Origin: JBMORL01 sp049322335
GTDB lineage: Bacteria > Bacteroidota > Bacteroidia > Flavobacteriales_D > UBA2798
Reading direction: 5' to 3'
Length of the DNA stretch: 64,000 nucleotides
Assembly: GCA_049322335.1 (NCBI GenBank)
Contig: JBMORL010000086.1
Location: forward strand, 29,659 to 93,658
Below are positions 63,191-64,000 of the stretch, piece by piece (position 1 is the first letter of the stretch; every line of letters begins with the position of its first letter). The position numbers were made by a program, and so were the translations under genes. Below the pieces are notes generated by a model. The model saw only the letters and a list, made by a program, of their open reading frames with translations. It was not told the origin of the DNA and did not search any database.

Positions 63191-64000
63191 TTATTTCAAT
63201 AAAGTTACGTGTCCTATATAATCATGTTGATTACCGAACGGATCGAACGCTTTCACTTTCCATACATACACGTCCTGTTTACTCATCACTCCTTTATGTG
63301 TTCCATCCCAGGGTTTGTACAGGTTTTGGGTTTCATAAATCAATTCGCCCCAGCGGTTGAACACCATAAACTCAAAATTATTGGGATCGATTCCTACACC
63401 TTCGGGGAAAAAGAAATCATTAACTCCGTCACCGTTAGGCGTAAATGCATTGGGGACATAGATTCCAAAATCTGCGAGTATATCTATTATCAATGTGTAT
63501 TGATCAAAACAACCATATTGATTGCTTACCGTTAATGTAACGCTATATGATCCGGTATCGGCATACACATGCGTAACATTGCCCGTTGTATTGGAGGAAT
63601 CCCCGTCACCAAAATCCCAGTTATAAGATGTTCCACCGGTGGAAAGATCAGTAAACTCTATATCCGGATTGAGGATGGTAGTAGTAGAAGGAGAGGCAGT
63701 AAATTCTGCCACAGGAACGGGATATACTTCCACTAATCCGGGAGCCGTTATACTGGTAGAACAACCGGCAGCTGATGTGACTGTGAGACATACATCATAT
63801 AATCCAGCGTTGGGATAAGTATAGGTAGGATTGGCAGAAGGGCCATTATAGTCTGAAGTTCCGTCACAATTATAATCGAAATCGAAATTGGTACCGATAT
63901 CGGTGTTGACGATAAACTGTGCGGTAAAGGGAGCGCATCCGTTGCTGTCTACCACATTTAAGAACACAATCGGATTGTTGTCGATGGTGATCTGTGTGCT
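63191..64000 (-). CDS. T9SS type B surface protein, C-terminal fragment
   Basis: The frame is open to the window end, so 270 C-terminal residues of a longer protein are visible and the ATG at 63967 is internal. It closely matches the end of the giant adhesin: an Ig-like tail (STQITIDNNPIVF), a PKD domain (SNGCAPFTAQFIVNTDIG), a second PKD (YNWDFGDGDSSNTTG), then a type B sorting domain (YVPNAFTPNGDGVNDFFF, FNRWGELIYETQ, QDVYVWKVKAF, ending HVTLLK). A probable further giant SprB-type adhesin; its repeats would lie beyond the window. Confidence 0.9.
   Translation of the reverse strand, partial: STQITIDNNPIVFLNVVDSNGCAPFTAQFIVNTDIGTNFDFDYNCDGTSDYNGPSANPTYTYPNAGLYDVCLTVTSAAGCSTSITAPGLVEVYPVPVAEFTASPSTTTILNPDIEFTDLSTGGTSYNWDFGDGDSSNTTGNVTHVYADTGSYSVTLTVSNQYGCFDQYTLIIDILADFGIYVPNAFTPNGDGVNDFFFPEGVGIDPNNFEFMVFNRWGELIYETQNLYKPWDGTHKGVMSKQDVYVWKVKAFDPFGNQHDYIGHVTLLK
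63874..64000. repeat. Perfect direct repeat copy 2 (127+ bases)
   Basis: Identical to 53492-53618, offset 10382. It begins abruptly after a mismatch at 63873 and runs to the end of the window. Confidence 0.95.

Noticed and set aside
1..64000. Mobile elements, tRNA or rRNA genes
   Set aside because: No transposase, integrase or phage protein, no terminal inverted repeats around a gene, and no tRNA or rRNA cloverleaf or conserved segment was seen in the short intergenic regions.

Overview
The window comes from a member of the Bacteroidota. The evidence is the type IX secretion system (T9SS) sorting domains of both type A and type B, SprB-type repeats in very large surface proteins, and many intergenic copies of the Bacteroidota -7 promoter element TAnnTTTG. 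It also holds family-typical genes (DUF4783-nadC, PASTA protein/rluD/ddl, purM-prfA-pyrF). Genus and family cannot be read from the sequence alone. No rRNA, tRNA, CRISPR array, insertion sequence or phage gene was seen.

Layout. Bases 1-2966 hold two T9SS type A secreted proteins and a PhoD-like phosphatase lipoprotein. Bases 3004-9052 (minus strand) hold a GT-C membrane glycosyltransferase, an RluD-type pseudouridine synthase, a 738-residue T9SS protein and a three-PASTA membrane protein, divergent from ddl. Bases 10501-12012 hold two small lipoproteins and rdgB. Bases 12182-30376 form a surface-polysaccharide locus. It contains a CDP-paratose 2-epimerase-like enzyme, GalE, a GDP-mannose 3,5-epimerase of plant type, a nucleotide-sugar dehydrogenase, an N-acetyl sugar amidotransferase, another sugar epimerase, six glycosyltransferases, two zinc-ribbon methyltransferases, a Wzx-like flippase and a multi-spanning candidate polymerase. 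Most plus-strand genes from 19398 to 28081 overlap or nearly touch. Bases 30490-42010 hold housekeeping genes (rlmH, nadC, yihY-like, a 1222-residue M1 peptidase, a second flippase, pyrF, prfA, purM).

Bases 42079-64000 (minus strand) are a T9SS surface-protein array. A PorE-like OmpA/PD40 protein is followed upstream by four type B T9SS proteins of 1299, 1255, 3317 and at least 270 residues, each with a gliding-motility-type C-terminal domain. Three of these four genes carry a strong hairpin terminator just after the stop. The 3317-residue protein has about 32 SprB-like repeats in two classes. Its 3' part shares at least 127 identical bases with the next paralogue, which runs off the window end.

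How the genes may work together (inference). The polysaccharide locus would make a complex acidic, amidated and methylated surface glycan flipped by the Wzx-like protein. The T9SS substrates would be exported and anchored on the cell surface, possibly on such a glycan-bearing lipid. The most unusual points are the two-class repeat architecture and gene conversion in the giant adhesins, the amidotransferase without its usual ammonia-channel partners, the plant-type GDP-mannose epimerase, and three genes whose start codon lies 4-5 bases after a perfect -7 element, suggesting leaderless mRNAs.
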